Assembly (NCBI RefSeq): GCF_001936475.1
Contig: NZ_MSPQ01000010.1
Span: forward strand, 184,176-248,175
Source: Algoriphagus marinus
GTDB taxonomy: Bacteria > Bacteroidota > Bacteroidia > Cytophagales > Cyclobacteriaceae
Direction of reading: 5' to 3'
Length of the DNA: 64,000 nt
The notes under the pieces are model-generated. The model ran no database searches and was not told the origin of the DNA. It was given only the letters and a program-made list of their open reading frames with translations. This document shows positions 24,801 to 34,039 of the stretch, piece by piece. The position numbers were made by a program, and so were the translations under genes. How positions within the stretch are numbered: the first letter of the stretch is position 1; the number at the start of each line of letters is the position of its first letter.

Positions 24801-24923
24801 CGCAGTATCGAAGGTTGATTTGGGTTCTTGGGCGCTTGATTTTTTGGTTTTCTGAGAAAAAGAGAGTTCAGAAAAACCAAAAGCCAGTAGCATCGCCAAA
24901 CTGGCTTTAAGTAAAATTTTCAT
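21804..24923 (-). CDS. Secreted VPS10/sortilin-like BNR-repeat protein
   Basis: 1039 residues from ATG 24923, which starts the signal peptide MKILLKASLAMLLAFGFSEL; the frame is open 29 codons further up but that part is not a leader. Residues about 50-780 form a large beta-propeller with many Asp-box motifs (TTDAGESWTNIS, STDAGKTWSHIG, SEDGGANWTKV, SVDTGKTWEKL, SNDAGKNWKL, TQDGGKSWSNI, SSDYGKSWTRL), as in sortilin/VPS10-like and exo-sialidase-type proteins. The C-terminal 250 residues hold a beta-sandwich (NRLHWDLAIEGFDP) and an alpha-helical tail rich in Lys/Glu/Gln. Such proteins are often labelled glycosyl hydrolase, but no catalytic residues can be assigned; a binding role is as likely. 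Confidence 0.85.
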   Translation of the reverse strand: MKILLKASLAMLLAFGFSELSFSQKTKKSSAQEPKSTFDTALYNAMEFRLVGPFRGGRATAVAGVVQEPLTYYMGATGGVWKTTDAGESWTNISDGFFNTASVGAITVSESDPNVIYVGMGEAPVRGVMTSHGDGVYKSTDAGKTWSHIGLEKTRQISKIVVHPSNPEVLLVGAQGSPYGATEDRGIYRSEDGGANWTKVHYVDENSGVSDLSMDMTNPRIIYAAYWDHRRYPWQVKSGGPGSGIYKSVDTGKTWEKLSEGLPKETMGKIGISVSRANGNIVWAIIEAEDGGLYRSNDAGKNWKLVNPDRLLRARSWYYMHILAHPTEPETVYIMNAPLVESKDGGKTFTNMRTRHGDNHQLWINPAHPQYMVNANDGGANVTINAGKDWSRQDNQPTSQFYRVNADRQFPYRIYGGQQDNSSVSIASRANGPGIGPEEFYPVGGCESAYSAFDPENPIYIYSGCYQGIITEWNAKTKLEKDVMAYPYQGLASNPRDVKYRFNWNAPIISSIHDRSVIYHAGNVILKTTNRGISWEEISPDLTKNDTTHLIAGGGPITNEGAGGEVFHTIYYLAESPFTPDVLYAGADDGLLHVTQDGGKSWSNITIPNTPEGMVNQIEVSPHDPATVYVAFNSYKYNDFTPHVFKSSDYGKSWTRLVNGIAPEAHVRVVREDPNQKDLLYAGTETGLYVSFNGGQLWENFQHNLPVVPITDLMIQDNDMIVATQGRAFWVMDDLNPLYELAEAGKADFYVYEPEDAIRDLAVRSESMEMGQNPYEGFSMMYYLKADSDSTDLTVEILDASGAVLRTFTTDSEAKKGKIKKEAGMNRLHWDLAIEGFDPVEGVFSGIGVGPALVAPGKYKAVFEYGDQQITKDLTVKPDPRWSASQAAYDAQQAALKPIATALIATRKTADDLRSLRTQVKDLQSRVSKEDYADWSTQAEELIKSIDALEAKLIQPKQKTFQDVINFPNQLDAELAHIYGTIANQEPPVTDGQKAYAADMLKKYEILIKESETVMKSAEALQQAMIDQKIPFLAPKKKD

Positions 24924-25010
24924 TTTGACATAAGGTTGATTGGTTCTGGAATTTAAGGAAAGCCATTTGAAAAAGCTAAAATCAAATTCATTCCAAAAAC
25001 ATACCTTCAT

Positions 25011-25583
25011 TTAAGGCACTAGCCAATGTCCTTCCCAATCTTTTCCCATTTTTGTAAAACTCACCCGAACATGCGTCAAGCCATTCAATTGTAAAGCTTC
25101 AATTCGTTCAGGGACAAATTGTAGAACTGCAAAAAAAGAATCATCCAGCTCTGTTGGCCAATCATACGCGAGTTCGGGATTGGTGATTTCTGTTCCGGGC
25201 GAAAGGCTTGAATTATACGCTTTTTGGGCATCACCTTGTACCCGCTTCCACATTTCCCGGCTGAGTTCATTTTGCTGATGAATCTGAAGCCTTCCTTTCA
25301 CTCGGATTTGAGTTCGCTTCGCCGGATGATAGACTAGAAATTCAGCATTGGGATTTGCATGAATTTGCTTGACCTTGGCTGTGCGTGAATCGGTGAAAAA
25401 ATAAAAATTGAGCGATTCATCCACTTTTCTCAGAACAACAGTTCGCTGATCCGGGGAGTTATTTTCAACAGTCGCCAAAGTCACATAGCGAAAGGGGTGC
25501 TTGGAATCCAAAGCTCCTCTATTCAATTCATGAGAAAGAATAGTCCAGATTTCAGGCAGGGATTGTTTTGCATTGATAAGCAT
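25011..25583 (-). CDS. PNPOx-like FMN-binding flavoprotein
   Basis: 190 residues resembling pyridoxamine 5'-phosphate oxidase. The FMN-binding segment RYVTLATVENNSPDQRTVVLRKVD is followed by LNFYFFTDSRTAKVKQIHANPNAEFLVYHPAKRTQIRVKGRLQIH, the usual split-barrel order. The C-terminal signature of true PdxH (a WxxxRL ending) is absent; the protein ends DWEGHWLVP. It is therefore probably one of the PNPOx-like oxidoreductases of unknown substrate and not the B6 enzyme. Its start codon overlaps the stop codon of the CPXCG gene by one base (TAATG), so the two are translationally coupled. Confidence 0.85.
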   Translation of the reverse strand: MLINAKQSLPEIWTILSHELNRGALDSKHPFRYVTLATVENNSPDQRTVVLRKVDESLNFYFFTDSRTAKVKQIHANPNAEFLVYHPAKRTQIRVKGRLQIHQQNELSREMWKRVQGDAQKAYNSSLSPGTEITNPELAYDWPTELDDSFFAVLQFVPERIEALQLNGLTHVRVSFTKMGKDWEGHWLVP

Positions 25584-25765
25584 TATTGTTCGAGGGATTG
25601 TGCGTCAAAAATAACGATCTCTCCTTCTTCGATTTCCACTTGAACCAAGATAGGATTACAGCACACTTCACAATCCTCCACATATTCTTGCCTCCGGACA
25701 GAAGGATCAACTAACATAGAAATCTCCTCAAAGCAATACGGACATTGGAAAAAGTGTTCGATCAT
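25583..25765 (-). CDS. CPXCG-motif cysteine-rich small protein
   Basis: 60 residues with two metal-binding pairs: [10 protein letters not shown] (Cys8 and Cys11) and [10 protein letters not shown] (Cys at about 33, 36 and 37). It ends with a strand-rich [10 protein letters not shown]. This is the CPXCG family of small zinc-ribbon-like proteins, function unknown, often coupled to metabolic genes. It is the first gene of a two-gene operon with the PNPOx-like gene (TAATG overlap). Confidence 0.85.
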   Translation of the reverse strand: MIEHFFQCPYCFEEISMLVDPSVRRQEYVEDCEVCCNPILVQVEIEEGEIVIFDAQSLEQ

Positions 25766-25818
25766 TTCTGTTTTTCTTTTAGAACTGTGTAAAAGGATTT
25801 GAGTTCAAAGAATCTCAA

Positions 25819-25911
25819 TTGACGGTATTTATATCAATTGCGTCAACTAACTGACGGAATTAACGTTAATTCCGTCAATTTACTGACTGAATTTACATTA
25901 ATTCCGTCAGT
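25819..25911. promoter_or_regulatory. Three tandem palindromes upstream of the AAA ATPase gene
   Basis: Unit 1, 25819-25846, has imperfect arms TTGACGGTAT / ATTGCGTCAA. Unit 2, 25852-25877, is a perfect 26-bp palindrome (half-site TGACGGAATTAAC). Unit 3, 25882-25911, has arms ACTGACTGAATT / AATTCCGTCAGT with one mismatch. All carry the half-site TGACNGAATT or a close variant. The cluster fills the spacer between the CPXCG operon and the divergent ATPase gene, 60 bases before its start, so it may be an operator array for either. Confidence 0.6.
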
Positions 25912-25970
25912 CACATAGGATTTCTAGCTAAAAAAAATTTCATTTGTATTCTAAATCACAGTAAATCAAT

Positions 25971-27113
25971 ATGAATGCCGTTCCACGAGCTTTACTAACT
26001 CAATTTCAGCGAAAGCTCCGACCAAATAAGGTATTGATGCTACTCGGACCGAGAAGATCGGGAAAAACTGCCTTTGTTAAAGATTACCTCAAAACAGTTG
26101 ATCTTACAAAAACATTGGTGCTAAATGGAGAAGATTTGGGTGACGCCGCATTATTGCAAGAACGCTCTGTAGCAAACTATAGCCGATTGCTGGCAGGTAA
26201 AGATCTTCTAGTCATTGATGAGGCCCAGCATATTCCGGAGATGGGATTGATCCTGAAACTTATTGTGGATAGCATCGAGGGGATTCAGGTTATCGCCACA
26301 GGTTCTTCTGCCTTTGATCTCCATCAGCAGGTCGGCGAACCTTTGGTAGGGCGACAAAACACACTTTTCATGTATCCCTTGGCCCAAATGGAATTTTCAA
26401 AAATCGAAGATTTCAAAACTACCCTTGAAAAACGTGAAGAAAGACTCATTTTCGGAGGATATCCAGAGTTGATCCAATATCCTGATTGGAAGGACAAAGA
26501 AGACTACCTCTACCAAATCATGAATGATTATCTACTCAAGGATATTCTGATGGTAGATGGGATCAAAAACAGTGATAAACTCTATGCACTACTTCGATTA
26601 ATTGCATTCCAAGTAGGAAAAGAAGTCTCACTGGAAGAACTCGGAAAGCAGTTGGGAATGTCCAAAAATACGGTGGAGCGCTATTTAGATTTACTTTCGA
26701 AAGTATTTGTGATCTTCCGAATTGGGGGATTTAGCAGAAATCTCCGGAAAGAAATCGTCAAAAGCAGCAGGTGGTACTTCTATGACAATGGCGTGCGAAA
26801 CGCGATCATTCAAAACTTCAATCGGCTTGATCTACGGGCGGATGTAGGCGAACTCTGGGAAAATTACCTAGCTATCGAACGAAGGAAATATCAGAGCTAC
26901 AATCAGATTCGATGTACCAACTATTTCTGGCGAACATACGATCAGCAAGAGATCGACTGGGTGGAAGAGGAGGGCGATCAGCTCCGTGCTTTTGAATTTA
27001 AATATCAGCTATCCAAAGCTCCAAAGGCTCCAGCCGCCTGGGCAAAAGCCTACCCAAATGCGAGCTATGAAGTCGTTCATCAAGGCAATTACTTGGATTG
27101 GATTGGGGGATAA
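25971..27113 (+). CDS. AAA ATPase of the AAA_14/DUF4143 family
   Basis: 380 residues. Walker A is GPRRSGKT at 26-33, Walker B LLVIDEAQHIPEMG near 82-95, and a sensor-like VIATGSSAFDL follows near 110. A helical lid and a winged-helix-like part (VSLEELGKQLGMSKNTVERYLDLLSKVFVIFRIGGF) lead into the DUF4143 region, which has the nuclease-like fold residues EIDWVEEEGDQLRAFEFKY near 330. Such ATPases are widespread, often single genes, with no settled function (roles in defence or in DNA handling have been suggested). It stands alone behind the palindrome array at 25819-25911. Confidence 0.88.
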   Translation: MNAVPRALLTQFQRKLRPNKVLMLLGPRRSGKTAFVKDYLKTVDLTKTLVLNGEDLGDAALLQERSVANYSRLLAGKDLLVIDEAQHIPEMGLILKLIVDSIEGIQVIATGSSAFDLHQQVGEPLVGRQNTLFMYPLAQMEFSKIEDFKTTLEKREERLIFGGYPELIQYPDWKDKEDYLYQIMNDYLLKDILMVDGIKNSDKLYALLRLIAFQVGKEVSLEELGKQLGMSKNTVERYLDLLSKVFVIFRIGGFSRNLRKEIVKSSRWYFYDNGVRNAIIQNFNRLDLRADVGELWENYLAIERRKYQSYNQIRCTNYFWRTYDQQEIDWVEEEGDQLRAFEFKYQLSKAPKAPAAWAKAYPNASYEVVHQGNYLDWIGG

Positions 27114-27215
27114 TAACCTTTGGAATCAAGGTAATTCTAGGAGTTATATTTTGATCACAGAGAGATTTAACTCAAAATATTTCGAACATATCCAAGTACC
27201 TGAGTTATAAAAAAA

Positions 27216-27246
27216 AACCCTTAAGGTCTTAAAGACCTCAAGGGTT
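27216..27246 (-). terminator. Terminator of clpB
   Basis: Arms AACCCTTAAGGTCTT and AAGACCTCAAGGGTT (one mismatch). On the minus strand the stem is followed by a run of ten T's (27208-27217 region), 37 bases after the clpB stop codon. Confidence 0.8.
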
Positions 27247-27283
27247 AAACACTATTTCAGCAAAGCTGTATTTCGCCGAAGGC

Positions 27284-29908
27284 TTATTTTTCTAGCTCCA
27301 CCTCAGTATCCACATTTTTAAAATACACTTGATTATCCGCATCTAAATCTACCAAGACAGCAGAGTCATTTTTAATGTACCCGGATAAAATCTCTTTAGA
27401 AAGCTCATTCAAGACTAATCGCTGCATGGTTCGCTTGAGTGGCCTAGCTCCAAACTGCGGATCAAATCCAACCTCGCCAAGGTAATCCAACACCTCTTTG
27501 GTGGCATCGATTTCAATATTAGCTTCAGACAACCTCTTTTGAATTTCTCTCCACTGAATATCCACGATCTTTCGGATGATTTGCTTGTTCAAAGGTTCGA
27601 ACATGATCACCTCATCGATTCGGTTGAGAAACTCCGGCCTTACCGATTTCTTGAGCAAGTCGAATGCCTCTTCTTTCGTTTTCTCCATGATCTCTTCTTT
27701 GTTCCACTCTTCGATTTCTGCAAATCGCTCTTGGATCAAATGCGAACCAATATTGGTAGTTAGGATGATGATCGTATTCTTAAAGCTGGCAACTCGACCT
27801 TTGTTATCCGTCAACCGTCCATCATCAAGGACCTGAAGCAAGATGTTGAATACATCCGGATGGGCTTTTTCAATCTCATCCAATAGCACCACAGAATACG
27901 GCTTCCTTCTCACTGCTTCTGTCAGCTGACCACCTTCATCATAACCCACGTAGCCCGGAGGTGCTCCTACCAATCTACTTACGGCATGACGCTCCTGATA
28001 TTCTGACATATCAATTCGGACCATCGCATTTTCATCGTTGAAGAGATACTCTGCCAAAGCTTTTGCAAGCTCAGTCTTTCCAACTCCTGTCGTCCCCATA
28101 AAGATGAAACTTCCAATCGGTCGCTTAGGATCCTGTAATCCAGCACGACTTCTTCGCACCGCATCTGAAAGCGCTGTGATTGCTTCCTTTTGACCAGCCA
28201 CTCGCCTTCCAAGCTCTTCCTCCAAGTGCAAGAGCTTTTCTCTCTCTGATTGAATCATCTTGGATAATGGGATTCCAGTCCATTTTGACACCACAGCTGC
28301 AATATCTTCCTGATCAACTTCCTCTTTCAAAAGTGGAGATCCAGCCTGCATATCAGCCAATTGAGATTTGAAAGACTCCAATTTCTTTTCAGACTCTACG
28401 ATTTTACCGTATCGAATTTCGGCTACTTTCCCGAAATCTCCAGCCCGCTCAGCCTGTTCAGCTTCCAGCTTAAACTTATCGATATTCTCTTTTTCTCGCT
28501 GAATACCCATGATAACCGCCTTCTCGCTTTCCCATTTGGCTTTTACAGCATCTCGCTTTTCAGCAAGTTCTGCGAGTTCTTTACTGAGGACAGTTTCCTT
28601 GTCCTTGTTTTTCTCTCTTCGAATTGCCTCCCGCTCGATCTCCAACTGCATAATTCGACGATTTAATTCATCCAATTCCTGTGGAAGCGAATCAATCTCC
28701 ATTCTCAATTTGGCAGCTGCTTCATCCATCAAATCAATAGCCTTATCAGGTAAGAATCGATCAGAAATATAGCGCTGAGAAAGTTCGACTGCTGCAATCA
28801 CTGCATCATCCTTGATTCGTACCCCATGGTGCAATTCGTACTTATCCTTAATCCCTCGAAGAATGGAAATCGCATCTGCAGCATCAGGCTCATCTACGAT
28901 TACTGCTTGGAATCTTCTTTCAAGGGCCTTGTCTTTCTCTATGTATTTTTGGTATTCCTTCAGCGTGGTAGCTCCGATTGCATGGAGTTCACCCCGAGCC
29001 AATGCAGGCTTGAGCAAATTCGCAGCATCCATAGCTCCTTCTCCTCCACCTCCGGCACCGATCAAGGTATGGATCTCATCAATAAATAAGATGATTTCCC
29101 CTTCCGCATCCGTAACTTCTTTGATGACTGCCTTTAATCTTTCCTCAAATTCTCCTTTGTATTTGGCACCTGCTACTAGCAAGCCCATATCCAACGAGAT
29201 CAGGGTTTTTGATTTCAGGTTTTCAGGCACGTCGCCTGATACGATCCGCTGGGCTAGTCCCTCCACGATGGCAGTTTTACCCACCCCAGGCTCTCCTAGT
29301 AAAATCGGGTTATTTTTTGTTCGTCGCGCTAAAATTTGAAGTACCCTTCGGATCTCTTCATCCCGGCCAATTACTGGGTCTATTTTACCCTTTTTGGCCA
29401 TTTCGTTTAAATTTTTGGAGTATTTCTCCAAAGCTTGATATTTACTTTCTGCGTTTTGGTCGGTCACTTTATTTCCTTTTCTAAGTTCTTTGATTGCCTC
29501 GATCAGTGATTTTTCATTTAAACCCTGGTCTTTCAATAATTGCGCAGTGGCATCGGATCCAGCTAAAATCGCCAAAATCAAATGCTCAATCGCAACATAT
29601 TCATCACCAAAAGTCTTGAGATAATCCTTTGCTTTGGTGAGGACCTGATTGGCATAAGTCGAGAGATAAGGCTGCTGACCTCCACTCACTTTGGGAAGTC
29701 TTGCGAGTTGCTCATCCAACTTTTGACCAATCAACTGCTTATTAGTTCCTAATTTTTTGAACAAGAACTCGGTTACATTTTCGTCTTCGGACAGTATTCC
29801 TTTCAGCAAATGGGCTGGTTCGATATTGGGCTGTCCCGCTGCTGAAGCCAACTCCAAAGCCTTTTGAATCGCTTCCTGAGATTTGATAGTAAATTGGTTG
29901 AAGTCCAT
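27284..29908 (-). CDS. clpB: ATP-dependent chaperone ClpB
   Basis: 874 residues, the normal ClpB length. The N-terminal Clp_N repeat ([20 protein letters not shown]...) spans 1-145. NBD1 has Walker A GEPGVGKT near 205-212 and Walker [18 protein letters not shown]. The coiled-coil middle domain runs from about 405 to 530 ([22 protein letters not shown]), which distinguishes ClpB from ClpA/ClpC. NBD2 has GTTGVGKT near 605 and [20 protein letters not shown]. No ClpP-binding loop is seen. With DnaK it dissolves protein aggregates in the cytoplasm. A single-gene unit with its own terminator. Confidence 0.98.
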   Translation of the reverse strand: MDFNQFTIKSQEAIQKALELASAAGQPNIEPAHLLKGILSEDENVTEFLFKKLGTNKQLIGQKLDEQLARLPKVSGGQQPYLSTYANQVLTKAKDYLKTFGDEYVAIEHLILAILAGSDATAQLLKDQGLNEKSLIEAIKELRKGNKVTDQNAESKYQALEKYSKNLNEMAKKGKIDPVIGRDEEIRRVLQILARRTKNNPILLGEPGVGKTAIVEGLAQRIVSGDVPENLKSKTLISLDMGLLVAGAKYKGEFEERLKAVIKEVTDAEGEIILFIDEIHTLIGAGGGGEGAMDAANLLKPALARGELHAIGATTLKEYQKYIEKDKALERRFQAVIVDEPDAADAISILRGIKDKYELHHGVRIKDDAVIAAVELSQRYISDRFLPDKAIDLMDEAAAKLRMEIDSLPQELDELNRRIMQLEIEREAIRREKNKDKETVLSKELAELAEKRDAVKAKWESEKAVIMGIQREKENIDKFKLEAEQAERAGDFGKVAEIRYGKIVESEKKLESFKSQLADMQAGSPLLKEEVDQEDIAAVVSKWTGIPLSKMIQSEREKLLHLEEELGRRVAGQKEAITALSDAVRRSRAGLQDPKRPIGSFIFMGTTGVGKTELAKALAEYLFNDENAMVRIDMSEYQERHAVSRLVGAPPGYVGYDEGGQLTEAVRRKPYSVVLLDEIEKAHPDVFNILLQVLDDGRLTDNKGRVASFKNTIIILTTNIGSHLIQERFAEIEEWNKEEIMEKTKEEAFDLLKKSVRPEFLNRIDEVIMFEPLNKQIIRKIVDIQWREIQKRLSEANIEIDATKEVLDYLGEVGFDPQFGARPLKRTMQRLVLNELSKEILSGYIKNDSAVLVDLDADNQVYFKNVDTEVELEK

Positions 29909-30256
29909 AGTATTACTGGTTATTTTTTTCTGATTTAGAGTTTACCTTATCAATGGATACGTTGCGAAGTCACACGGTATTCATTCGACGAATAGTGATT
30001 ATCAAATCTACCTCCAACTGACTTTTATCGGTCATTATGACTGAAAATGAAGTGTTTTATCAGAATACTCGGAATTTTTGACAGGAAAACAATTCAGTTT
30101 ATATAGATTTTCCAAATGAGTTTTTAGAAAAAAACTTTTCTAAACTAGTAGTATTTGCATTTTCAAGAAATCGAAACAAATCTTGATTTCTTACTAAAAA
30201 AAATGCCCCAACATTCACAAAATGTTGGGGGCATATTAAGTTAAAAGAGAACTTTT
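29909..30256. other. Intergenic region upstream of clpB
   Basis: 348 bases without a gene. The half next to clpB should carry its promoter, but no convincing heat-shock element was found. The other end holds the terminator of the gene at 30257. Confidence 0.5.
30203..30234 (-). terminator. Terminator of the 30257-30751 gene
   Basis: Arms ATGCCCCAACATT / AATGTTGGGGGCAT with one bulged G and a short loop; on the minus strand it is followed by a run of T's. Confidence 0.82.
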
Positions 30257-30751
30257 TTAATTTCCTTTTTTCAATAATTCGCTAGCTGGTGGTGCTTTTT
30301 TATTAACTCCAGAATTTGCATTTATAAATGCCGGAAAGAACATCTGAACAAAATAACCCTGATCAGTTTTAAACATTTTACTCATCCCATCATTGATTTC
30401 ATAAAGGGTTGCTGGATTCTGCTGGGCAAGCCAAATCTGGTCAATATTTTTGAAGATGGTATTTATAGGAGCGTAAGTATTATTATCTTTTTGAATTAAA
30501 ACTGGATTAACAAACTTTCCATCTTTCACAGTTGACTTTCCCATGTAGCAATTACTCGAGTTTTGGTAAATAATTGAAATGACCACTTCGTGCTCTCCAT
30601 CAGAAACAGCTTGCGCACCTCGATTTACAAATGCACCATAATATTCTGTGTAACATCCCTCGATGCCTTTGAGATGAATACTTAAACCTTCCTGAGAAAA
30701 GGAACTTGCTATAAATGCGAATACAAATAAAATTGTTAATTGGATTTTCAT
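30257..30751 (-). CDS. Small secreted protein of unknown function
   Basis: 164 residues with signal peptide MKIQLTILFVFAFIASSFS. The mature protein has two cysteines near residues 33 and 68 (EGCYTEYYG and SSNCYMGKST) that could form a disulfide, beta-rich segments in the middle and a Lys-rich end (KKAPPASELLKKGN). No family recognised. It stands alone with a strong terminator. Confidence 0.7.
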   Translation of the reverse strand: MKIQLTILFVFAFIASSFSQEGLSIHLKGIEGCYTEYYGAFVNRGAQAVSDGEHEVVISIIYQNSSNCYMGKSTVKDGKFVNPVLIQKDNNTYAPINTIFKNIDQIWLAQQNPATLYEINDGMSKMFKTDQGYFVQMFFPAFINANSGVNKKAPPASELLKKGN

Positions 30752-30924
30752 GATTTGAACTTTTAACTATACTAAAAGAGGCTTTAAATTGATAATGGGA
30801 TAAAATTTAGGAATATTTTATTGAACTCAAATTTTTAAATAATCCTTCCCACAGATAAAGGAAGTAAAAATCAATTCCCTTTTCCAGAAATGAATGAAGT
30901 TTCAACAATCAATCATTTAAATAT

Positions 30925-32397
30925 CTAATCAACTTTTGAAGTTTTAGCCACTTTAGTATTTTCTTTTACCCCCAGATCAATTTTAAGTTTTGAGTTCTCC
31001 CTTTGAATTGAGTCTACAATTTCTTCGGTGACTTCCGTATTCCAAACATAAATCCTTTGGAGGTTTTTAAGACTTGAAAGTTGCTTTACTCCTTCATCAC
31101 TGACTTGGGTAGAATGAAGAAGTATAGACTCTAAATAAGGCAACTCTTTGATGTTGGAAAGTGCTAAATCCGATAAAGGATTTGAATTTAAATTTAATCT
31201 AGTAAGCTTTTCAAATTGGCTTAAAGGTGAAAGCCATTCATCTTTTATTCCTGAATTACTTAAATCAAGCCAGGTAATCTGGCCCTTAACTTTAAGCAAG
31301 GAATTGATTTTTTCAGACGACATGCTATCAGTTGCTACTACTTCAAGAAAGTTATTCTCCTCCGATAAGGTCCTCACTCGAAACCCATTTTCCTGTAATT
31401 CGCGGAGCAGTTCTGGAATCAATGGATCGACCTGCTCTTTTTCATAAATAGGTTTTCGCTCGGTAACCAACTCAAATTCGCTTTGTAATATTAATTTCAG
31501 TTCTTCAGGGATTCGCTCATCTGTTACCTTCATATCGAAAGGCATCCCTTCTTCTATCCAAAATTTCAAAAGTATGGTTTCTGAATAAGACATGGCTGCA
31601 CCCTTGGTAGGCATAAATTTTCTACTAGACGGATTCATACTAATTCGCTTAAATAACTCACTGCTCATCGGAGAGCCAGATTGAAGAACTGCTCCGTTCT
31701 CCCCTCCTTCTAAAAGACCTTCTTGAGAGGTTACTAAAAACCCTCCTTTTTTAGTCTCTTCATTGTGGCAGCTACCACATTTTTGATTTAACACTTTTTC
31801 GATCACATGCCCGAAAAGCAAGACCGAATCAGGTTCTACAGGAAATTCAAACCCAGCTTTCTTACCAGTTTCCTCGTCCAAAAAAAGGCTTTGCAAAGCC
31901 TCCGGGGCATAGACAAAAAGGTAATCCTCTCCGTGCGTAAGGTTGCCTCCAAGATGTCCGGTAATTGAAATCAGCAAGACCAGAACTGCCAGGACCAATC
32001 CTAGACTTCCTTTGTTCATCATAAGATTGTCTTCAGATCTCCTAGTCGTTGTTGAAGCTCTTGGTTCTTTTTTCTTGAAAACTCCTTTAATCCAAAGCCA
32101 GCTCCCCGTTGAAAAAACAGCTACAGCTATACCCAACCATTGATGCCAAAAAATTGTGTCTTCGGGATAGCCTCCTTCCTCTGATAAAAACCAACCCAAA
32201 ACTACCGATGCAATAGCACCTAAAGCCCCAAAAAAGAGAATAATTGGTATTGGCTTTAGTAATGACTCATTTCTTGTGATTCTGGAAAAAACATAAAGTA
32301 TAGCCGCAAGCACGAGAAAACCTATAGGCAAATGAACAGCGAGTGAATGAAATCGGCCCAAAAATAGTGTGGAGTCGGCCTGCAAAAGTAGATTCAT
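30925..32397 (-). CDS. DUF2231 membrane protein with c-type cytochrome and LRR domains
   Basis: 490 residues. Residues about 14-150 contain four transmembrane helices of the DUF2231 type (GRFHSLAVHLPIGFLVLAAI start). A planctomycete-type cytochrome c segment has the haem motif CGSCH at 207-211, followed by KKGGFLVTSQEGLLEGGENG, typical of PSCyt1 domains. The C-terminal part (about 360-475) has leucine-rich-repeat-like units (LTRLNLNSNPLSDLALSNIKEL, LESILLHSTQVSDEGVKQLSSL). The haem and LRR parts should be periplasmic. It is divergent from the FG-GAP lipoprotein and belongs with the DUF1501 and DUF1549/1553 genes, a combination typical of planctomycetes. Its electron partner is unknown. Confidence 0.85.
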   Translation of the reverse strand: MNLLLQADSTLFLGRFHSLAVHLPIGFLVLAAILYVFSRITRNESLLKPIPIILFFGALGAIASVVLGWFLSEEGGYPEDTIFWHQWLGIAVAVFSTGSWLWIKGVFKKKEPRASTTTRRSEDNLMMNKGSLGLVLAVLVLLISITGHLGGNLTHGEDYLFVYAPEALQSLFLDEETGKKAGFEFPVEPDSVLLFGHVIEKVLNQKCGSCHNEETKKGGFLVTSQEGLLEGGENGAVLQSGSPMSSELFKRISMNPSSRKFMPTKGAAMSYSETILLKFWIEEGMPFDMKVTDERIPEELKLILQSEFELVTERKPIYEKEQVDPLIPELLRELQENGFRVRTLSEENNFLEVVATDSMSSEKINSLLKVKGQITWLDLSNSGIKDEWLSPLSQFEKLTRLNLNSNPLSDLALSNIKELPYLESILLHSTQVSDEGVKQLSSLKNLQRIYVWNTEVTEEIVDSIQRENSKLKIDLGVKENTKVAKTSKVD

Positions 32398-32484
32398 AAA
32401 TTAAAGATTGCTCTACTTAAAGTTAACATTTGTATCTTATTAACCTTGTATTCAACAGATTCATTTCTCCAAATTATCCAATTA

Positions 32485-34038
32485 ATGAAGAACTTCTCGC
32501 TCGTATTTTTCACATCAGTTGGTATCCTATTTTTTTACTCCTGTCAAGAATCAAAAGAAAAGCAACTTCCTGCTACGGATTACCTCTGGGAAGATCAAAC
32601 CGAAAAGTATCTGCCCCAAACAGCTGAATGGACGAATCGAGTGGAAATTGCTGACCTTAATGGTGATGGTTTAGTCGATTTAATCTTTGCCAATGGAGGA
32701 GATTATTCTGAGCCAGGGGAATTAGAACCAAGTCGAGTTTTTTTAAATCAAGGTCCTGATAAACAGTTTCTGGAAATCTCAGCTACTGTCTTCGGCGAAT
32801 CCAAGTTTTATGCACGGGTGATCAAAGTTCGCGACCTGAATGAAGATGGATATCCTGATATTTTTCTAGGGAATACTTTTCAAACCCAAAGCGAACTCTA
32901 TCTCGGGTCTGGAGATGGGATTTTCCAAAGAGTTACCCTCACTCATCTTCCTGCATTCCTGGGGAGTGTTGGTGATGTGGAATTTGGAGATGTGGATGAT
33001 GACGGAGATTTGGACATCACCTTCTCGGACTGGGGACCTGGATCAAATATGACCAATAGCGGTGGCTTAACCCGACTTTGGCTTAACGATGGTCAGGCAA
33101 GATTCACCGATGTAACAGAAGCACAAATGCCTGATATCCTGATTCAATTCTCGTGGGATTTGGAGTTCTTTGACTTTGACAATGACTTTGACCTAGACAT
33201 CGCCGTCTCCTGCAAAATGTGTGGGACCAGTCGAATTTTTGTTAATGATGGCAAAGGCAATTTTACCAATAAGCGATTGGTTCCAGCCTATGCGAATAAC
33301 TACGAATTTGAACCCATGGACGTAAATAATGATGGGTTCCTAGATCTAATTACGGTCAATGATGGACATATCCTAGATCAGAAATCTTGGTCCCGAATCG
33401 AGCATATTTTCCTTAACGATAGTGCAAAAGGATTCCTCGATGCCACGATGAAACTTTGGCCCTTAAGTGAAAATATTGGTGAAGATGATAATAATGTGAT
33501 TTTCCTGGATTTTGATTCTGATGGAGATCCGGATTTTCTATTAAGTTCCCTTACCGGGGAAGACCGATTATTGATCAATGACGGGAAAGGGAATTTCCAA
33601 CTTCGCCAATCAATTATGTCTGGTGAACCGACCCCGCATACACTTTCTTTGATGGCCAGTGACATCAATGGAGATGGCAAGATTGACCTGGTTATGGGGC
33701 AAGGCGAGGGTGAAGAAGTGATCGAAGAGCGAATTTTTATCGGAACAGGTATTGAAAAAGATACAGCAGCTCCAAAAATTTCTCATGAAGAAATTCTTAA
33801 GAAGGAAGATGGAACGATGGAAATCAAAGCAAGAATCCATGACAACAAAAGTCCAAATATGCCACAGGACTGGAAATCAGTAGAATTGATTTCTAATGAA
33901 GTTAAAGTCCCCTTAAAATGGTATGGCGAAAATCTCTGGAGAGGCTCCTTAAAGAATGACAATCAATCGTCTACCTGGCAGATCTGCGCTACAGATGCAG
34001 CCGGAAACAAAACCTGTAAAGAATTGACTTTGAATTAA
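32485..34038 (+). CDS. FG-GAP/VCBS repeat lipoprotein
   Basis: 517 residues from ATG 32485, which starts the lipoprotein signal MKNFSLVFFTSVGILFFYSC (lipobox FYSC); an upstream TTG start is rejected. Seven calcium-binding-like repeats form an integrin-type propeller: DLNGDGLVDLIF, DLNEDGYPDIFLG, DVDDDGDLDITFSD, DFDNDFDLDIAVS, DVNNDGFLDLITV, DFDSDGDPDFLLS, DINGDGKIDLVMG. A C-terminal beta domain of about 100 residues follows. It should be a surface lipoprotein. It lies between the cytochrome/LRR gene and the DUF1501 gene, with which it converges (one base between stop codons). Confidence 0.88.
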   Translation: MKNFSLVFFTSVGILFFYSCQESKEKQLPATDYLWEDQTEKYLPQTAEWTNRVEIADLNGDGLVDLIFANGGDYSEPGELEPSRVFLNQGPDKQFLEISATVFGESKFYARVIKVRDLNEDGYPDIFLGNTFQTQSELYLGSGDGIFQRVTLTHLPAFLGSVGDVEFGDVDDDGDLDITFSDWGPGSNMTNSGGLTRLWLNDGQARFTDVTEAQMPDILIQFSWDLEFFDFDNDFDLDIAVSCKMCGTSRIFVNDGKGNFTNKRLVPAYANNYEFEPMDVNNDGFLDLITVNDGHILDQKSWSRIEHIFLNDSAKGFLDATMKLWPLSENIGEDDNNVIFLDFDSDGDPDFLLSSLTGEDRLLINDGKGNFQLRQSIMSGEPTPHTLSLMASDINGDGKIDLVMGQGEGEEVIEERIFIGTGIEKDTAAPKISHEEILKKEDGTMEIKARIHDNKSPNMPQDWKSVELISNEVKVPLKWYGENLWRGSLKNDNQSSTWQICATDAAGNKTCKELTLN

Positions 34039-34039
34039 T

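Noticed and set aside
25011..25583. PdxH (true pyridoxamine phosphate oxidase)
   Set aside because: The C-terminal signature of the B6 enzyme is missing.
25819..25911. CRISPR array
   Set aside because: The units are palindromes set side by side, with no spacers of constant length and no cas genes.
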